From positions 7,451,264 to 7,515,263 of the forward strand of contig NC_092583.1 in assembly GCF_037975245.1 (NCBI RefSeq): a stretch of 64,000 bases of DNA. The letters run 5' to 3'. A program made the translations under genes and the position numbers. The notes under the pieces were generated by a model. That model did not search any database, had not been told where the DNA came from, and was given only the letters and a program-made list of their open reading frames with translations. The stretch's first letter is position 1, and every line of letters begins with the position of its first letter. Shown piece after piece: positions 25,471 to 39,549 of the stretch. This stretch comes from Apostichopus japonicus (Eukaryota > Echinodermata > Holothuroidea > Aspidochirotida > Stichopodidae).

Positions 25471-27437
25471 GTACCTCTCTTATATCTGTCAAACACAATT
25501 CTAATGAGCTCTAATATTAGCACTCTAAAGGTTGCTACAAACATAGTTAACGTTGTCATGGTAACTGATGAAAATTCAACGAAACAGCAATGGACATTTA
25601 TCGGCGTTTAGACAGACTGTCACTTAGGCTGCACTTTTTGATTGCTGCGTCTGTTTACGAGAAACCACTGCAGTGATTGTTGGAAACAAGCTCGATGCGT
25701 CCACATGCTGTAACATTGCGTTTGTATTCGGTACAAGAATACACTATGGAAGTATTACCATTACACTTCCATGAATAAACCCCATCAGAAAGAAGGAAAG
25801 AAATGAACAGCAACAACAGCAACAACAACAAAAACAACAAACAACAATCGGGTATAAATAACCCACAATACATTCTGCAAACTTGTTTTTTTTTCCGGCT
25901 GGAATAGTGCCAAAATACTATTTTGTTGCTCTAGCAATAGATGATAAAGACCTGTTAGTCGAAGTAATAACTACGATTCACTTGAATTCTTTGTCACATT
26001 CTGAACACAATTTTGCAGATTTGTCATGTATCAATAGCTAAAATGATTCGTCATAGTGAGAGGCGGGGGGGGGGGGGGGTGTCTGATGCGTCCTTGCTCA
26101 GTCCTCATGGAAGCTCCTGAGTCGTGGGCCTAAACGTTTGCTAGCAACTGAGAAAGGTTATCACGCTGAATTATATTTCTTTTGTACTCCCCATATTTAT
26201 TTCACTCCTCGCTTACCTGTCTCCTTACAACCTAATCACTCTCGCTCTGCCGTGGCTAGAGTGGACTGGTAATCTTTTAAGCACTGTACACCCTCTTTGA
26301 CCAGACCCTTTTCGTCGGTCAATGACTTTCCTTCTGCTTAGAGCATTGTTTTGTTGTTGTTAGTTCTACTCGGATTTTATCTGGTCGAATCTTACGAAAC
26401 TGTTTGTAATCTAGAATACTTTCGGTGTGAGGCAGACAGGTAAGCTCTTCATTCTTAAACATCCAGACCGGGACAGATGTCCTAAACGAATGATTAGACA
26501 TACATTACTAACTCACTCATAAAGCATTAGTCTTGAATCTTACAACGTAATCTTCCAGACGAGTGGAACATACGTTGTCTCATTGATATAGCGGATTCTG
26601 CTGTGTTATACGAAGAGAGTCGTTAGCAACTCAATAACCAATATGGGTTATACTAACGGCAAGTCACAAGGTCTTGGACAAGTGATTTCTTTACAGATGC
26701 TTGCACAATATCCTCAAATATGATAAAAAGTCAAACAATAGTTACACAATTTCAAACTATAAAATGGATGGGTACTGCACCTGTCCCCTCATGTAGTGTT
26801 CATACTGATATATATGTATAGTTTCCTAATTTAACAATCATCTATATGTTTAGATATTATATAGAGGATTAGAACCCACTCTTGTTTTGATTTCTTTTAG
26901 CATTGCCATTTGATTTTCGCAGCCCTGAATATTAGGGGCATTGTAAATGACATACGATGCTGGGCTTATATTGCAGTACACTTTAAAGATGCAATATATC
27001 TTTACAGACTAGCAAACAATAAAACAATGTGTACAATAAATCGCAAGTTTTGCTTGATTGTCGGATTTATCATTTTGCTTTGTTGACAGTGTGTAGACTT
27101 GGCAAGCAATACAATACTTGACCGTTGATCTAATTACCCATATTCAAAGGTCCATTGGGAGTCCGTTCTGATATAGATCAAATGTGTCGACAAATTTGAT
27201 TTTCACGATATTGATTTTCAAGTTCATTGTTTTATTTGCTAGTTCATTGCACTGTGTGTTGTGCTATTTTTTGCACTTCACTCCTTGCGCTGTAGGACAC
27301 AAGCGTGTCCGAAATATTAGCTATTTGGTGTACAATGTCTGTGCTATGATCATGTCATCGGACCCTGTTTTTGTTCTTATCTATTACTGTTTGTATGTAT
27401 TTGTATGTATGTAGGATAATAATATGTAATGCAAGTA
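25471..27437. other. Non-coding stretch
   Basis: No gene seen. It contains an A-rich (CAACAA)n patch at 25805-25850, which in reverse reads as a poly-Leu frame, and a G run at 26066-26079. Confidence 0.5.
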
Positions 27438-27470
<33 letters not shown>

Positions 27471-27483
27471 TGTTAAACAGCCA

Positions 27484-27537
<54 letters not shown>
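27438..27537. repeat. Interrupted (TA)n microsatellite
   Basis: Two TA tracts (27438-27471 and 27487-27537) split by a 15-bp unique insert. Confidence 0.92.
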
Positions 27538-27540
<3 letters not shown>

Positions 27541-29370
27541 GAAGTATTTGCTTCAGGGTCTCAGTTGATGTGTCTATATAGTCAAAATCAAAATGGAAAT
27601 ATACTTTACATGTGTGAGCTCGCACACTACAGGTTGTTTGTCATCTAAGTGACATGTTGTTGAGTACCAAAGGATTAAGGAAGACGGGTAATATAATCGT
27701 TTCATCCTTACTTTTATCACAATTGTAGCAGGAGTAAGAATAATGTATGTCATGCACGCAAAAGTTCAACTTTTGCCCATAAAAACAAAGTATAAATTTT
27801 ACTGAATTAGTGAAGTTAAATTACTTCCAAACGATGGGATCTAATCCATTCACGATATTAGCAAACAATATTTCATAGCTTGTAATTTGGAATTTGATTG
27901 TGATTTTTTTTAATACATTTATTAAGAAACGACAAAGTGTTTGCTTTATGTATCTGATGGAAACGTTGACTTATATCATTCAATTGCAATACAAAGACAT
28001 GATAAGAAAAAAAAATCGCAGGAAGCAAAACATGACACTACATAGTCTTCTTGAACACAAGATTATACTTTTCATTTTAAGATAATCACAAATAGTATAG
28101 TAAAACCCTCACAGACCCTCAACTTACCACCCACCCCTCTAACTATAGCGCTGAATCCTTTGATATCCAATCATGTTGAATATTTTATTGATATGTTTCT
28201 TATCATATCTTATTCTGTCTCTGCTTTCGAGGGCCAATGTGCACAACATGGAAGCCTTGTTGGCAATTTGAGGCGTATCTAAAGTGGTTTATGATTTATG
28301 AACCGTTGCATAAACGTCCTTCACATTTGTGGACACGCGTATTCGCAATTCGTTACTGTTGAAATCAGTTAAACAAAAAGCAATCATTTCGGATACAAAA
28401 TCAACTTCGACAGCTCCGGAAAGAATGAATATATATTTTGATAAATAGTTTACCAGTTACTCGTATTATACCAGTCATATCATACATGTGATATATATCA
28501 TAACGAATGAAAATGATGAAATATTATATAAACACTTCAACAAATCATGTTGAGATTTTAAAAGATGTAATTTCAGAAATCTAAATTTTTTAAGATTCCT
28601 CTAGGTATGACATGCGTGCCTCTGTCTAATTTTTTTTTCTATGCATAAATCCGTATATTTCTTGTTTTTTTAGTTTGGCTGTAACGTTCTTATGGAGTAT
28701 ATATACCGTATTAATTGGATACCATGCATTGACGAAGCAATTTGACTTTTGGTTTGTTTACATAAAAGGCACTTTAGCGAAGAAAATATAGGCAGGTTGT
28801 CATGCATTGCGATGTACAGCACAGTGAGTGTTGTGCTCTCATGCATAAATCTAATGATTGTGTTCAATAACTGTTCGTGACTTTGTCTCTATGAAAAGTA
28901 AAGAAAATGGCGATGCAGGTTTGATGGTGATGTCCTTATACATGCTTGTTTGGGTAAATCAAAGTCACTTATCGCAATCAGAAGATGGAGGGAGTCCCTC
29001 CGTTGATGTGACGCAATCTTTAACTGTGCAACGTCACAAACCAATAAGGACAAGGATATAGCCTGTGTGTAAACTAAGTACGGTATATACAGAGGTAATC
29101 GACTTATCGTTCCATATTTTGGAAGCTAAAGTGAGGTAATAGCAACCCAAAGAACTGCTTCATGAAAATTCAACACCTATATAAAGGGTTCTATAGTGTG
29201 TATTTGTGTATATATATAGTCGGTTTCAAACTGCACGCATGCAAGTAGGGTATTAATCATATCACACTATAAAGATACCGTATATCAGCCTTATAGCGAT
29301 ATACAGTGGCCTGAAGGGGATGAAATGATCCCGACTCCATCCCCTTTCTTCTCCGTTTGATCTAATTCCT
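27538..29370. other. Non-coding stretch
   Basis: No gene or repeat family recognised; the frames longer than 60 codons (27894, 28670, 28858) have no family features. Confidence 0.5.
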
Positions 29371-29466
29371 GTTATATAGGATTAACCAGGTTTACATAGG
29401 TTTATATAGGTTTACAAATGTTTATATAGGCTTACCCAGGTTTACATAGGTTTATATAGGTTTACA
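29371..29466. repeat. TTTAYATAGG minisatellite
   Basis: About nine imperfect 10-bp units such as TTTACATAGG and TTTATATAGG, with single variants (TTTACAAATG, CTTACCCAGG). Alternating TTTACATAGG/TTTATATAGG pairs give a 20-bp higher-order repeat. Confidence 0.85.
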
Positions 29467-30404
29467 CCGTTGTATAGTATATACTAAATAGTCATTCGTG
29501 TATTATTAAGACAACTGTATGTGTTTACATATATACGTCCAACCTTTTTATGTTTCCCTTTGGATGCTAATTAGTGAAATGCTTCATCAAATTGTGCAAC
29601 TGAATGTTACCGTTAAACAGGTCTCCCATCGACCACTAGCAGCATACAATATAAATAATTCATCTCGGTAATTACTCTAAGAAGACAAACAAGAAGGAAA
29701 TAAAAAAAAATAAAAAATAAAGAACCCAAATTGTGTTTTTATTATTTATGAGAATTTCCTGTATACTAATATTAAGTACGTCATTTGATGCTTAATGGAA
29801 CACTGAACATATCAAGGCATATGCAAATATTTACCTTCAACCTTACATGGCAGATTTAAGTTCTTTATCCGGGGGAAATAAAAATTCATGGAAGATAATA
29901 AAAAAAAAATGTATAAAAAAATGCACCGTGGGTCTTGCATATTTAAAGGTGTGTTTTACAATAGAGAGCAAAAAAATCCTCTTTTAGGAAATAATAATTG
30001 CTTTCGTCACGTTTACAATCTGTTGAAATAGTAATATTCAGATGCAGCATTAAGCCTACTTATAAAAACAAAAAAGAGTTCTCTACCGTCCATGCATATT
30101 AAAGCATGATATATCAAACGATAACAGCTGAATAAGACAGGAACGGAAACTAAACTATATTTCATCGACAGAAAGTTTGCAAAATACGTCAAAAGTTGAA
30201 GGAAGTTACAATATGGTTTACTATAACATTTGTATTTTGTTGGGCTAGGCTGAAGAAAAAATATATCAGAGGTTGGTTTATGTCCTAGTTATACTATAAA
30301 AGCAAGACCTAATTAATTAATATCTGACTTCATTTGTAGTTTATCTCGGCCTCGCTGTAATGTCCTATCAGTCGTCGTTTAGGATGCCATTGAAATGTGT
30401 GTTG
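29467..30404. other. Non-coding stretch
   Basis: AT-rich with several A runs (29700, 29905); no gene recognised. Confidence 0.5.
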
Positions 30405-30412
30405 CCAGTGAC
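30405..30412. repeat. Target site duplication (left)
   Basis: CCAGTGAC, repeated exactly at 31405-31412 on the other side of the element. Eight bp is the length made by hAT transposases. Confidence 0.85.
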
Positions 30413-31404
30413 CAGTGGCGGACTGGCCACACGGGCGTTTGGGCTATGCCCGGTGGCCCGGTGGGCCGGTGGGCTGGGAGCCTGGTAAAAATTACAGCCC
30501 ATTTTCACAGTAGTTAATAGAATACAGACGGGATGTGTAGAAATATATTTTTAACTGTGGGAATCAGCTCATGAAATCACCATGTTAGTTAGTATGTTAG
30601 TTTGTAACAAAAGAACGTGCTATTGGCAACCAGTCCGTGCTAATATTTTTACGACAAGATATACAAGTACGATGACCAATGTATTGTGACATATACATCT
30701 CATTGGCAGAGAATACAGATTTTATTTATCTGCACCTCGTCCTCCAGAAAAGGAGGTAAAAAAAGGTAAAATCTTATTAGATTATTTGGATATCACTCAG
30801 TAGCTAATTCCCGAGAGATGATGTATGAATAAAAATGACCCACATACAGTTTGTTTGGTTATCAACATTAGACGAATGTTACACGTCGACGAACATCTTG
30901 AGGCGTTCATGTTGATGTCTGTGGAAAAAGAGGATGTTGGCCAAACTTGACACTAAAAATATCATGGATGGTGTGGCTGCCATGCAGAAGCAGCGAACTG
31001 CGTAGGCTCGTACTCTTATGCTCGTGTTATTGAACATATATGTTTTAGTGGATTTTATTAGTTTTTTTTTTCATTTTTATCAAGCATGTTGTCACAAAAT
31101 GTTTGAAAAACTAAATAAAATCCAGTCAAAAACATATATTTCTGTCTATTTTGGTTAACGTTTTAACTTTTTTTTCAGTTTAATCAAGTGTTGCTTCTAG
31201 AAAATTACTTTGGGGTCTTTTTTAAAGGATTATTGTAACATAAAAAATGAGAAATATCGCACCATTTTGCATCTAGGCATTCCTTAACTTCCCTATAGAC
31301 CCCTCCCCAGGACGGCGATTACTATGTTAGTAATATATTAATGAATAATGGGCCGGTCTAGGTGAAAAATGCCCGGGCCGGTTTTAAGACCCAGTCCGGC
31401 CCTG
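30413..31404 (+). mobile_element. Non-autonomous hAT-type DNA transposon (992 bp)
   Basis: Starts CAGTGGCGGACTGG and ends with the complement of CAGGGCCGGACTGGG, giving an imperfect terminal inverted repeat of about 14 bp that begins with CAG, as in many hAT elements. It is bounded by the exact 8-bp duplication CCAGTGAC. Ends are GC-rich (GGGCCGG motifs), unlike the AT-rich interior. No transposase frame remains, so it would depend on a partner element. Inside, 31032-31068 and 31106-31141 form a long imperfect hairpin. hAT assignment rests on terminal sequence plus duplication length. Confidence 0.85.
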
Positions 31405-31412
31405 CCAGTGAC
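31405..31412. repeat. Target site duplication (right)
   Basis: CCAGTGAC, identical to 30405-30412. Confidence 0.85.
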
Positions 31413-31508
31413 AAAGATATATTAATATTAATAGTGATGAAAAAGCCTTAAAGGAGACAAAGACCAAATCACATTTTTGGTCTATGCGACTGTCAAGATA
31501 ATTGTCAA

Positions 31509-31532
31509 GAACAGCCCCCCCCCCCCCCCCCC
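31509..31532. repeat. C homopolymer
   Basis: About 18 consecutive C followed by CTCCC. It is one of the longest of many C/G runs in the window. Confidence 0.9.
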
Positions 31533-31540
31533 TCCCGCAC

Positions 31541-31651
31541 CAAACAGCCAAGAAGTATCTTCTATTTGAGAGATATCGCAGATTAAATGTTTCTTACACA
31601 AGGCTGAAGACTTGATCAAGTCTAAATATGACATCATCGAGCCACACATGC
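31541..31651 (+). repeat. Solo diverged copy of the 198-bp satellite unit
   Basis: Reads AAACAGC..AAGTATCT..., GGCTGAAGACTTGA, AAATATGACATCATC and ACATGCC in the same order as the 198-bp repeats at 50.7-51.6 kb, clearly diverged. The palindrome AGACTTGATCAAGTCT is perfect here. A solo copy suggests that the satellite grew from a dispersed element. Confidence 0.7.
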
Positions 31652-34600
31652 CTCAATTTTCTATGTTCTTCCATATTTCTTACAATGTTGAATTGTGTCT
31701 GTCAATGAGATGGATCGGTTCCAAGGTCAACGTTATTAATATACTAACTTGACAACAACCAAAAAAATGAAAAAGAAACCCAAAGAGATATGAGAATTTG
31801 TTCTTCCATGATGTTCGACGTAGTTCTTTTAATGAGCATATACTACCGTATTATTTGATGGGAATGATTAATTAGGTTAATAAGAGATCAATTAGAAAGC
31901 TAAAAGACTGAAACCAAAAAATGAAAACTGTTTATGATCATTTCCCCTCGACACATCACGTATAGTGTTCATTATGCTACTACAACCATGCAGTGCTTGG
32001 AGTTATGAAGCTTCCTTTTGACAATGAAAACTTAGTTACCCCTAAAACAATATATTAGGAGTCTTTTAGCTTCATCGTTGGTGTTGCTCCTAGGTCTCCC
32101 CTTCATGGCTACATAGTGTTAGGCTGTAAGCCTTCATGTTTGTTTATCATACCGGAATTTTCTACAGTTGTATGAAGACATATTGAGATAAAAAGGTTAT
32201 CGACGCTTAATTTCGCATACAGTATGAACACGCAAACGTTCTGCCATTCCATCAAACCTAACCAGCAGATTTGCTTAGTTATAGGATGCTTGTGGATAAG
32301 AGGCCACGTAACAGCACAACGTGTAACTCTCTGCAGTGTACTTCATAATTAACTGTCAGATGTCTCGCCCCGTACTATTCACATATCAATCAGCCGTAAC
32401 CACGGTAACCTAAACCTTACCTTCATTTTAAAGCGAAGAGTAAACAAATGCTCTCTAACTGCGAGAACAACTCCGTCCTTCTTATATACTGACTCACATT
32501 ATAAAGTCAGCAATTCTTTCGGGCGATTTTAATTAGCTATCGCCTTTTTTGTTTGAAAGTGAATCTTTTAATGATTTACGTCACAAAAAAAAGAGACACC
32601 CATGAAAAAAGGCTAATAAGAAATCAGTGAAGAAAGGTGGTATAACAATCTAGGAGGCATACGAACTTCACACATACACCTCTTATGTTATTGTTTTGTT
32701 TTATCCCAAATTGAGTAAATTACGACTTTGATTTAAAGTAGATACTGCTGCAATAAATGTCTGAGCTGAAGTTTTTAATGAATGTGGTCACTAAATTGAC
32801 AGTACTTATTGCGTTTAAAAATACGACTGACTTATACGCAACCTTTGTTATTAATTAAAAGACAGGTTGAATTTAAAGAAATTATCTAATTTTTTAAGAC
32901 TGTTGTCCAATTCACTATAGAAGCAAATATTCCACCTACATAGATGTCATATATTAGCAATGCTAACGAATTGTCACAAACAGTGTTCTGTTTACTTATC
33001 GAGTAACTTATAGTGTACAGGTTTAAACAATATAAATAATTTCATATGAATGTAAAATACTTTCAATAATTTGACTTTCATAATTCAGACTTACGAAACC
33101 TGCATATCCACACGTCTCGGACCGGTGTCAGATTGGTTCATAAAATACACGAACATTACGAAACATGTATTTTATCATCTTAAGAGGTTTAAAACATTGT
33201 TATGATACAAATGGATAACTTTATGTTACATAGTAAACCTATCACATTGAATATTTAGCCTTAGCTTTTTTACTTCGTTCGGCCGAGATAACTCAATTGT
33301 ATATTCATCCGCCGGTGAGTTTACAGTGCATTATGCAACGGTTAAACGGTCAACTGACGACAACGGACCAATCAGATTCGAGATTTTAACAAGTATGAAT
33401 GAACGGTCGACAAGAATTTGAGGTCTGATCCTTCTTACAGTCGTTACCATGCATATCACTCAACTTTGTTGTATTCTTCTTACGTTTAATACTACTGTAT
33501 ACACTTGTCCGGTTATTCTGTTTAGGCCTATATCTACTGCATTAAATTCAATGACTTAAATCCACGTATATTTATATCCAATTAGTTAACCATGCAACGT
33601 ACTTGTATCTATATACTTTACCTCCACTAACGAGCATCTCATTGTTTTATTGTGCTGATGTTATTACCGTTTAATTGTTCATTTGATGGTTTAAGCCTCA
33701 CAATTTAGATGTTTTACAGCAGATGCACGTATATACCGTAACTCCATGTAGCGTTAAGGCCGACTGAAGCATTATGTGCAGTGCTATATCGTACTGCTAC
33801 ATTAATCCGGGGAAGTGAAAAGGACCACCTTCATTATGACGTCATTCTCGTGACTGCAAGCAGGCATGGTCGTTCGGATCAAAGAAGAATTTTGCGTTGC
33901 ACTTGTCACGATCTGCACGTTGGTATACTGTACTTGGCTATTAAAGAAAGATATAGGCCCAGATGGGTTTTTTTTTTAAACTGAAAACATAATTTGTTGC
34001 TAATATTCCACCAATACGGAAACAGATAAACATAAGTCAAAACCCCCAAAAAGCTTGCAAATGAAAATGATAAAACTCTACATTAATTTTGTGGGACACA
34101 ACATATTAAGTATTTGACTAAACGGTTTATGTATTTCTCTAATTAGGGAATAATGACGCGAGACGTGTAAATATCTCTTACGTTAAATAAATTTGCATAT
34201 GCAAGACTGCAAGTCGGTGTGCAGAAATGTATAAACCAATGCGACACTGTTATAACATATACAGCAAATTTCAATTGTATGAGTTGGCAATCGCCTTAGT
34301 TGAAACACAATACCTCGATTGTTCATAACGTTTGGTAATAAAGTTTTCTTCGATGAATAATTCAGAATATTTGAATAATCATATCACTGGCTCATCATCA
34401 TAATAGACCACAAGTGGGCAAAGTACGGGCCGTTTGGAGGAACCAGGCAAATTTGCTGCGACCCTCGGAAAGCCTGAAAGACCGCATAAGTGGCAAGGAA
34501 AACACGAAAAGCTTCTTTTTTAGTAGTATGTGTAAATGGTTATGACACTTTCTCATACGCATTGTACTAATAGCTGAGGTATTGATGCATAGCGGTATTT

Positions 34601-36543
34601 CCTATATACAACAGAATAATTGTACTGTTTATCAAACGAAATAGACTTTATAGGTGCATGTTTTTGTGAAATTCGTTTTTTGATTAAAGATTCAAAAGTC
34701 GATAAGTAAAGTTTGATGCATGTTTGTTTTGCATGTCATAACCCTGACGTGCTAATATCGAAGTTTATATATAATATTACCATGTATGAATTAAATACTC
34801 TAAACTTTAAAACGGGACCGGTAGCTCTATATATATGTAATTCCTGCTGTGTGGCTAGAACCACTTCTCATTTGCGTCATACAACCCTTGTAGGCCTATA
34901 CATATTGCCTTGTATATGCTGTCACACAGATATAGTCAGTACGAACAAATATAAACCGGATGACGTGTTGAAGCTTGAAGCTCTTTCAGTATTTACTAAG
35001 CCTACTCTAAGTTAAAGTATGCTGATATTATAACAGGTGAGTGGTTGACGAGCCTGCAGGACTAACAGTTGAAACCAGGTGACTGATTTGTTTATAGCAA
35101 ATCGTACGGTTCACCACCCCGAAAAGAGTCAAAACTAATAGGCCTTGTTCTCCGTGGATTGCAAAGTATCGTGTAGTAAATGCTCAGCTACCGAAAGCAC
35201 CGCCTTAGTCTGTCTGATGGATTGATACTTACAATATACATGTGTTCAGGGGAGATGTAGGCTACCAGTACTCTACAGCCTAACTTACATTTCATGTAAT
35301 GCTTAAAAAAAGATGAATAGGTCACCTATTGTCATTATTCTAGCCTGCATGTCATGTTTCATTGCCAAGGTAGATAAACAATGACCTGTAGCCTAACATA
35401 CTGTATAAATCATGTAATGGTTTCAGTGTCTAGGCAGATGTGTAAGCTACCTAGTGTTTGAATTACCACCTGCTGAATGCAATGTAACATGGATAAGTTT
35501 AATGTAGTGAGTGCGATAGGTTTGGCAAGAAAATGGTATACATGAACGTAAAAAGGGAAGACTAGAATGTAATCATTTCAGTCAAAAAATGATGCTGTTT
35601 ACGATCAGGATTATTTGTTAACTTGGGTCTATAGTTGATTTGACTGTTTCACTTTGAGTCGGCGTTCAAGTTTGATATAGGTCTAGCCTCATCAAATAAA
35701 CCGATATCAAACAGGAATTTAAGGTCTTATATCATATCTAGCTCATGACGAATATTACGTATTACGTCTCGAAATTCGATATTCAATCGTAAGCTTGATG
35801 GTAGTTTTAATGTAATTATTATTTTATCAGATTAATATCGTATAGAGTGAAGATTGCGTTACACGAACAAAACAAACCAGACTTTATGTTTCTAGCTTAA
35901 ATGTAAGCTTCGGTTTGCGGTGTTCTATAACATTAAAGAATAGATCGTATACTGTCTGTGCACCGACTTAGTTTCGCGTACCGAAACATGTAAACGGCTA
36001 ATCGAACACAACACGATGTTCTGAAATAATAATTAAAAAACAAAACAAAGGGAATCTCCTATAACGGGCCTTTTTGTTATTTTTTAGCAATTGAGCCAGC
36101 TAAACTCCTGGTGCAATGCTGGTAACATTTAATTTAAAAATGATCAATTCAAATTGATTTTCTCAAATGTGCACAACAGGCAATGCAGGAAGGTGTCTGG
36201 TGTACAAGGATAAGTTAGTATACTTATGATGGAAAATAGGGAACAAAATGCTCGTTTATCAAGCTAGTATCAACAAGAAAAAACAAATAGTTTATCAATG
36301 AATAAATCTGAGGAAGATATCCACTCCAAGATAACACTAGGGTCTTTAATTTGTTCTGGAAACGCTTTCGCGAGTAATTTTTCTCAACAATTTAAGTCGG
36401 TCTTACGGCATTATTTTGAACGGCGCCAGGAGAGAATTATACAAATCAAACGATTTCAATACTTTCCCCACCTATATTTTTCTTTTGTAACTACGAAAGA
36501 TTCGCAATAAGGGAACGTCTTAGTACATATACGGTTTGCGTTT

Positions 36544-36553
<10 letters not shown>
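31652..36553. other. Long non-coding stretch
   Basis: No gene recognised in about 4.9 kb. A 100-codon frame at 34713-35015 is Cys-rich but has no ordered zinc-finger spacing and no family resemblance. A CRE palindrome lies at 33837. Confidence 0.5.

Positions 36554-36629
<76 letters not shown>
36554..36629. repeat. (TA)n microsatellite, preceded by short (CA)n
   Basis: 76 bp of TA after four CA units. Confidence 0.95.
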
Positions 36630-36632
<3 letters not shown>

Positions 36633-38763
36633 TCTAAAGTAACATGAACCACTCATTCTCATGAGCACGTAACTATTTCGTTTCCTTATTTCTCTTTAGT
36701 ATGCATTAACTTTTTATTAAACTATGACTGTGTAATCAAATCAAGCGAAGCATTCGCACATAACACTGTGAATCTTAATTTCCGCATTTCTTCGTCTCAG
36801 TCAAGTTTACTTCCTCCAGATGTTAGTTCACAGGAAGGCTCATTTCAATAGACAAGTAAGAAACATATTTCCCGTGTTTCGGAATCGGTTGAGTTTTCGG
36901 TTTTCCACCGAGCGTCGGGGCCTTCCCTGCTCGATCCATAACAGATCAGTTCGAGAGACATAATTTGGAAAGTTATCTCAGTCCAAGGCGGTATAGCGTA
37001 GTGCAGGAGTGATATTTCCCTTTACCCCCCCCCCCCCCCACACACACACACTCCTAAAAACAGACTTAACTTACCATGCCTTACATTTAGCAACATGTGC
37101 TAATAGTTTGTATACTACATAAATGTCGTTAAAGTGATGACAATTATAGCACCATTAAGCACCTAAGGTCTCGTAACCCAAACCCAAACCAACCCTCCCG
37201 GAATCTCCCCAATTCAATTTCTGGCTACGGGCCCGTCTCACTCGTCACATGACATGACTACATAGAACTTTGTACGACACTTGTTACACATTAATGTATT
37301 TTGTAATGGAAACTGCATTCGCAAATATCCGTTTCATGAGTCCGACTGCGAATGTGCAGTATATTTTCTGCTCATTTTGAAAATTCTACAAACACGAGAG
37401 CGTGTATGATGTACCTTGTGAATAAAAATGCATGACTGAATTTGTTTTTGACTCTCTAATTTCCGATGATTGATATTCATGCAAACCTTTTATTTGAGGG
37501 TATATAATTGACTTTCAAATGACTCATTCCAATATATCATTTTATATCACCTCTCTGCTACTAAATCACTCATCTGATTAGCTTTCCATGAGTGTTCTAT
37601 CAAACACTTTTCTGTATGCCTGAACAAGTTGTCTCTTAATGAGGTCAACAACAATATCTTTGTGCAGGTGTATGTGTACTACAATCAAGATATGCTGTGC
37701 GCGCGAGTATGCGTGAGTGTGTTGTTCAATATCTGTGTATAAACTAATGCAGGATAGCGGAACCACCGATAAGATAAGAGGTAAGGATTTTATGGAACTA
37801 TTTTGTCCTTACTGGTTAGAAATGTTATACCTATGGTATGTGTTCCATTGTAAAACAAAGGTATAAATGTTGACAAGCATTGACAAGTTCATGTATGTAT
37901 GTAATGCAAACACACATACCAATACATTAACTTAACACTATTGCCCGCTACGTTATAGTTGACATGTCAACTTTTTTGTGATCGATATTCTTTAAACATT
38001 CCGCAAAATTTGTTCGTGTGTGTTTTTAAGATTTTCTTCAGTCTATACACAATACACTCACTTAAGACTTCTCATGTATACGATTCAAAAAGCTCTCCGA
38101 CTCACTATTAAGGGCGTTAAAAATCGTGGCATTGATGTGTAGTTTGGCTATTAGCGTAACTCTATAACGTGACTACAAAGCTAATTTGTTCCATTCTTCT
38201 TCCGTGGCCATTTATCTCTGACAAAACACAAACAAAAAATGGGTAAAGAATACTGTAAAGATTTATTCACGAGATGGGAAGAAAATGTATGTGAGAGTGG
38301 AGGTGTAGAGTTTAAAAAGAAGTATTTGACGCTCTTTCAGATATAATGGACGACACTTAGCCTATGAATTTTATTCCAGCCTTTCTCGGGCTCGATATTT
38401 GCAGCGAACTATGACGTCATTGCGTCTGTGTCGAAATGATCTTCTTTCTACAAGACGTAAATGTTTAAATTTAACAGCCATGATATCGCTCTGGGTCAAT
38501 TTGTTTTTCAAAAGATTCCTCACTTTTCCTTTCAAGACTTGACATTCGAAAGCGGTGTGTATATGTTGATAGTGAATTATAAATTGCTTTCGCGAATATT
38601 CTATTACGTAGGCACTCGCAAGGAACAGTGTGAAAGACAAAGACTGGAACTGTGTGATTAATCCCAGTTTTAGGATTGCTGGGGTTTTTTTTCTCGAAGT
38701 AATAGCTACTGGGTATTTATGATTGTGACAGTAGCACTCGATTTTATAACCCCATAAACTCCA
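36630..38763. other. Non-coding stretch
   Basis: No gene recognised. It holds a run of 14 C with adjoining CA units at 37025-37050 and a CRE palindrome at 38412. A 137-codon minus frame (38784-38371) is overlapped by another open frame on the plus strand and has no recognisable domain. Confidence 0.5.
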
Positions 38764-38859
38764 CCCCCCCCCCCCAAGAAACAAAACTATGATGATGATG
38801 ATGATGATGATGACGATGACGATGACGATGACGACGACGACGATGACGATGATAATAAT
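38764..38859. repeat. C run and (GAY)n microsatellite
   Basis: Twelve C at 38764-38775, then from about 38789 (GAT)8 passing into alternating GAC/GAT units and (GAC)n. A trinucleotide repeat with interruptions. Confidence 0.95.
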
Positions 38860-39548
38860 CAGTTATTCTACGCTGTAATGTGTTAATTGGAATACAAGTG
38901 ATTGGTTTATTACTGGTTTATTTTATTATTCAAGCTAATACTTCTCGCTTTCAGTTCCCGACTGTAGTTTTTCGTGAGTAACTCTATACATAACAAATCT
39001 TTAGTCCCTTGCGACCCCTTTATATACCCCAACCCCCAGCCATCTGCACCCTCACCCCGCTTCTGTATCCTAAAAATAATGCTCGCGAGAGTATCGTGCT
39101 TTTCTGCAATGTTTACACTTCTATTCACTGTTTTCTCGGTAGGAGCTCTTCGTTTCGGGTATATGATCTATGTTTCTGTTAATACATAAATTTGTACTAC
39201 CCTGCTAAGAACTCCGCCACATGATCATTCCACGTATTACTTTAAAGTTTTGAAAGCAGCATTTTGCGTTTGGTCGCCGTTTTCTACTTTTTTGACATGT
39301 CCATCGAGTTTTTTACATATATCAATCACGAAACAGCAAACTAAGATATTAGCCAAGTTTTTCCCTGCCAACAACGTTAATTGGCGAGTAATTAAGGATA
39401 TTTGCAGATAATGAGACGACAAATTCCACGTTTAAAATTAATCGCATACAGTTCCCCCAAATCCACTAGTTTGAATTCAACCAATCAGAGATGCAGGTTT
39501 AGTTATGAGCTGTTGCTTAAAATAGATTCAAGACTTTGCGTTGGTACA
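38860..39548. other. Non-coding stretch
   Basis: No gene recognised. A 61-codon minus frame ending at 39237 lies downstream of two minus-strand exon-like frames at 40.3 and 41.3 kb but cannot be linked to them. Confidence 0.45.
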
Positions 39549-39549
39549 A

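Noticed and set aside
25567-25590. CTGATGA followed by GAAAC just after the PLE pair
   Set aside because: The intervening bases do not form a stem and stem I is absent.
34713-35015. Cys-rich 100-codon frame
   Set aside because: Cysteines are not spaced as in a known finger or peptide, and there is no signal peptide or splice context.
38371-38784. 137-codon minus-strand frame
   Set aside because: It starts in the C homopolymer, is overlapped by a plus-strand frame, and contains no recognisable motif.
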